This document shows positions 5,674 to 7,737 of a DNA stretch of 7,737 bases, in pieces (positions within the stretch are counted from its first letter, which is position 1; each line of letters opens with the position of its first letter). Under the pieces are notes generated by a model. It saw only the letters and a list, made by a program, of their open reading frames with translations. It was not told the origin of the DNA and did no database searches. The DNA is from an uncultured Desulfobulbaceae bacterium (GTDB taxonomy: Bacteria; Desulfobacterota; Desulfobulbia; Desulfobulbales; BM004). The position numbers were made by a program, and so were the translations under genes. The stretch is taken from contig CAMYJP010000091.1 of the NCBI GenBank assembly GCA_947258675.1, positions 1-7,737 on the forward strand. Direction: 5' to 3'.

Positions 5674-6726
5674 ATGCACATGGCAGATGCCCTGCTTTCG
5701 CCAACCGTAGGCGTTTCTATGTGGGGAGCGACAGCTACTATAATCTCATACTGCTCTGTCAAGGTGAAAAAGAACCTTGATAATACCATGATCCCAATGA
5801 TGGGCGCCCTTGGTAGTTTTGTCTTTGTTGCCCAGATGATTAATTTTGCCATACCGGGAACTGGTGCTAGCGGTCATTTTGGTGGAGGGTTGTTATTAGC
5901 AATTTTGCTCGGACCCCACGCCTCTTTTCTAACTGTTTCCTCTATCCTCACAATACAGGCGCTTTTCTTTGCTGATGGTGGACTGCTGGCTTTAGGATGC
6001 AATATATTCAACATCGGTTTTTTCCCCTGTTTTATTGGCTATCCTCTGATTTATAATAAAATACTTAATAGTACTCTCACTAAAAGTCGGATTGTCTGGA
6101 GTTCGATTATCGCTGCGGTAATTGGTATTCAACTTGGCGCATTTGGAATAGTACTGCAGACCACCCTGTCTCGGATTACTGAATTGCCATTTTCAATATT
6201 TCTTCTGTTTTTACAACCTATTCATCTTGTAATTGGTATAATTGAAGGTTTCATTACCGCTGGAGTCATTTTATATATATGGAAGGCGAGACCTGAATTA
6301 CTGGGAAATGTAAACAGAAATATCCGTAATAGCACTGTATCAATCAAAAAAATCATCATTTTTCTAGTTCTAGCGACCGTTTTCACCGGGGCGATCATGA
6401 CATGGTTTGCTTCACAAAAACCGGATGGATTAGAATGGGCTGTATCGCAGGTTTCAGGAAAGAAGGAACTTGTCGTTGTTGATAATAATGTTCATGTACC
6501 ACTTGCTGATCTTCAGAATACGGTTTCAATTTTGCCCGATTATAATTTTTCAAATGATGAGGAAGAAGGGGAGCAGATTAATAAAAAAGTGGACAATCTA
6601 ATTTCAACTAATGTTGGCAAAAGCGTGGCTGGTCTTGTCGGTGGACTATTGACGCTTTTCGTCATCTTTACCCTTGGTTTGGTTTTGAAGAAAAAAGTTC
6701 GATCTACCACCTCCAACATGCTGTAA
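5674..6726 (+). CDS. nikMN: Nickel ECF transporter fused substrate-binding/small subunit NikMN (CbiM-CbiN-like)
   Basis: This 350-residue membrane protein imports Ni(II) as the S component of an energy-coupling-factor transporter. The mature N-terminus starts Met-His-Met-Ala-Asp-Ala, where Met1 and His2 form the family's metal site together with His68 in GASGHFGGG. The CbiM/NikM core occupies about 1-215 with the signature FFADGGLLALGCNIFN (98-113). The C-terminal part (about 222-350) is a NikN/PDGLE domain with a membrane segment at 226-245, PDGLEWAV (250-257), an extracytoplasmic loop and a final membrane segment at 316-338. In other genomes NikN is a separate gene. The specificity call of nickel over cobalt rests on the adjacent nikR and NikR operator, not on the fold. 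GGGAG 7 nt upstream supports the ATG. It starts the importer operon. Confidence 0.92.
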   Translation: MHMADALLSPTVGVSMWGATATIISYCSVKVKKNLDNTMIPMMGALGSFVFVAQMINFAIPGTGASGHFGGGLLLAILLGPHASFLTVSSILTIQALFFADGGLLALGCNIFNIGFFPCFIGYPLIYNKILNSTLTKSRIVWSSIIAAVIGIQLGAFGIVLQTTLSRITELPFSIFLLFLQPIHLVIGIIEGFITAGVILYIWKARPELLGNVNRNIRNSTVSIKKIIIFLVLATVFTGAIMTWFASQKPDGLEWAVSQVSGKKELVVVDNNVHVPLADLQNTVSILPDYNFSNDEEEGEQINKKVDNLISTNVGKSVAGLVGGLLTLFVIFTLGLVLKKKVRSTTSNML

Positions 6727-6821
6727 TCTAGTCAGCAAGAATTCATTAATCTTGTTTCTGGCAAAAAAGGTTCATTCTGTTTATTCACTTTGACAAGAGC
6801 TAAACACGATATATTGTAAAA

Positions 6822-7631
6822 ATGTCACAAATTGTTTCAGCCTCTTTTGATATAGGCCACATAGATATCCTTGCTAATCAGGACACAATTGTTCACAGGC
6901 TTGATCCACGGGCAAAAGTAATCAGTACTCTGGTTTATATTGTAAGTATTTTATCGTTTAATAAGTATTCGGTCTCACAGTTACTCCCATATTTTATTTA
7001 CCCTGTATTACTTATCGCATTGGGCAATCTGCCTATCAAATATTTTCTGAAAAAATTAGTGATTGTTTTGCCTTTTGTTTTTTTTGTGGCGATATTTAAT
7101 CCATTTTTAGATAAAGAACCGTTTATACAGGTAGGTTCATTGAGTATTTCTGGTGGATGGGTATCTTTTATTTCCATCATTTTACGCTTTGTTCTCACAG
7201 TTGGCGCAGCCCTCATACTTGTAGCTGTTACTGGATTTACTGCCGTATGCATGGCACTTGATAAACTTGGAACGCCAACAATTTTTACCCTGCAACTCCT
7301 TTTCCTGTATCGTTTTCTGTTTGTCCTGGTAGATGAGGGGGCCCGCATGTTCCGGGCATACTCCCTTAGATCCTTTACCTCTAAGAGCATGCCTATTAAG
7401 GTTTTTGGGCAATTGATAGGGAATCTTCTTCTTCGCACTATTGATCGAGCCCAACGGACTCATATGGCTATGCTTTGTCGCGGTTTTAACGGTAAAATTC
7501 AAATTATGCATCAATTTTATTTTAGTACTGTTGAAGTTATTTTTACAGCAGGTTGTTGCTTTTTATTTTTATATCTGCGTTTCTATAATTTCCCGCAGAT
7601 TATTGGTAATTTTTTTATAGGGATCCTCTGA
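6822..7631 (+). CDS. nikQ: Nickel ECF transporter transmembrane coupling subunit NikQ (CbiQ/EcfT family)
   Basis: This 269-residue EcfT-family membrane protein links the substrate-binding subunit to the ATPase. RLDPRAK (26-32) marks the cytoplasmic N-terminal region before several hydrophobic segments (about 33-45, 54-68, 79-95, 113-140 and 153-170). The two cytoplasmic coupling motifs are FRAYSLRS (177-184) and CRGF (219-222), which in relatives read as Ala-Arg-Gly type motifs. The second has Cys219 in place of Ala. A last membrane segment spans about 236-253. ATG 6822 is the only ATG/GTG/TTG start available before the conserved region, since an in-frame stop lies at 6801, yet no Shine-Dalgarno sequence precedes it. 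It follows nikMN after 95 bp and overlaps nikO by one base (TGATG). Confidence 0.9.
   Translation: MSQIVSASFDIGHIDILANQDTIVHRLDPRAKVISTLVYIVSILSFNKYSVSQLLPYFIYPVLLIALGNLPIKYFLKKLVIVLPFVFFVAIFNPFLDKEPFIQVGSLSISGGWVSFISIILRFVLTVGAALILVAVTGFTAVCMALDKLGTPTIFTLQLLFLYRFLFVLVDEGARMFRAYSLRSFTSKSMPIKVFGQLIGNLLLRTIDRAQRTHMAMLCRGFNGKIQIMHQFYFSTVEVIFTAGCCFLFLYLRFYNFPQIIGNFFIGIL
7619..7623 (+). promoter_or_regulatory. Ribosome binding site of nikO
   Basis: AGGGA lies 7 nt before the ATG at 7631, inside the end of nikQ, consistent with coupled translation of NikQ and NikO. Confidence 0.45.
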
Positions 7632-7737
7632 TGAGCCATCATATCGTTGAAGCAAAAGATCTCACATTCACCTATCCCGACAATACGCACGCCCTTAATG
7701 GTATTTCATTCCGCATCGTTCATGGAGAATCCGTAGG
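7631..7737 (+). CDS. nikO: Nickel ECF transporter ATPase NikO (CbiO-like), 5' end only
   Basis: Only the first 35 codons lie in the window and the frame is open at the edge. The peptide begins MSHHIVEAKDLTFTYPD and continues through ALNGISFRIVHGESV, the typical start of an ABC ATPase: the first strand, the A-loop Tyr15 in FTYPD that stacks on ATP, then the segment leading to the Walker A loop, which falls beyond the end. In ECF nickel transporters this ATPase powers uptake through NikQ. The start shares its A with the nikQ stop codon. Confidence 0.88.
   Translation, partial: MSHHIVEAKDLTFTYPDNTHALNGISFRIVHGESV

Noticed and set aside
6735..6753. CAAGA/TCTTG inverted repeat after nikMN as a terminator
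   Set aside because: A 5-bp stem with a 9-nt loop and no T-run is too weak, and nikQ must be expressed with nikMN.
7182..7514. Minus-strand open frames opposite nikQ
   Set aside because: They are antisense shadows of a well-supported membrane protein gene, without domain or ribosome site.

Overview
This window looks like chromosomal DNA from a moderately AT-rich, Gram-negative, probably anaerobic bacterium. The NikR-regulated NikMN-NikQ-NikO nickel importer and the form of the NikR operator suggest a deltaproteobacterium (Desulfobacterota). This is inferred from gene content and motif style, as no rRNA or other taxonomic marker is present.

Layout. Positions 1-322 are a very AT-rich non-coding leader. 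It holds two 12-bp palindromes with the same core, 50 bp apart, around a perfect TATAAT, followed by a perfect 9-bp inverted repeat. Next come four co-directional genes on the + strand: a JAMM/MPN (JAB-type) metallopeptidase-like protein (323-880), a divergent Glu/Leu/Phe/Val dehydrogenase-family protein (944-2116), and two tandem paralogous aspartase/fumarase-superfamily lyases of PcaB/PurB type (2189-3568 and 3565-5028, overlapping by 4 nt). The second lyase ends only 6 bp from the end of a convergent nikR (5035-5460, minus). nikR is divergent from the importer genes nikMN (5674-6726), nikQ (6822-7631) and nikO (7631 onward, cut by the window edge). A clear NikR-type operator, GTGTTAT-N13-GTAACAC, lies at 5629-5655 just upstream of nikMN.

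How the genes work together. The right half is a readable nickel homeostasis module. NikR senses Ni(II) through a complete His/His/His/Cys site and should repress an ECF-type importer made of a fused substrate-binding/small subunit (NikMN), a transmembrane coupling protein (NikQ) and an ATPase (NikO). The left half is not a pathway I recognise. It combines a JAMM protein, an amino-acid-dehydrogenase fold and two C-N/C-O lyases, and looks like a small-molecule or amino-acid-derivative pathway. The lyases may add or remove a dicarboxylate such as fumarate. The link to nickel rests only on adjacency: the NikR operator faces nikMN and I found no matching site upstream of the left operon. A metal-chelating aminocarboxylate or thiocarboxylate product is a testable guess, not a conclusion.
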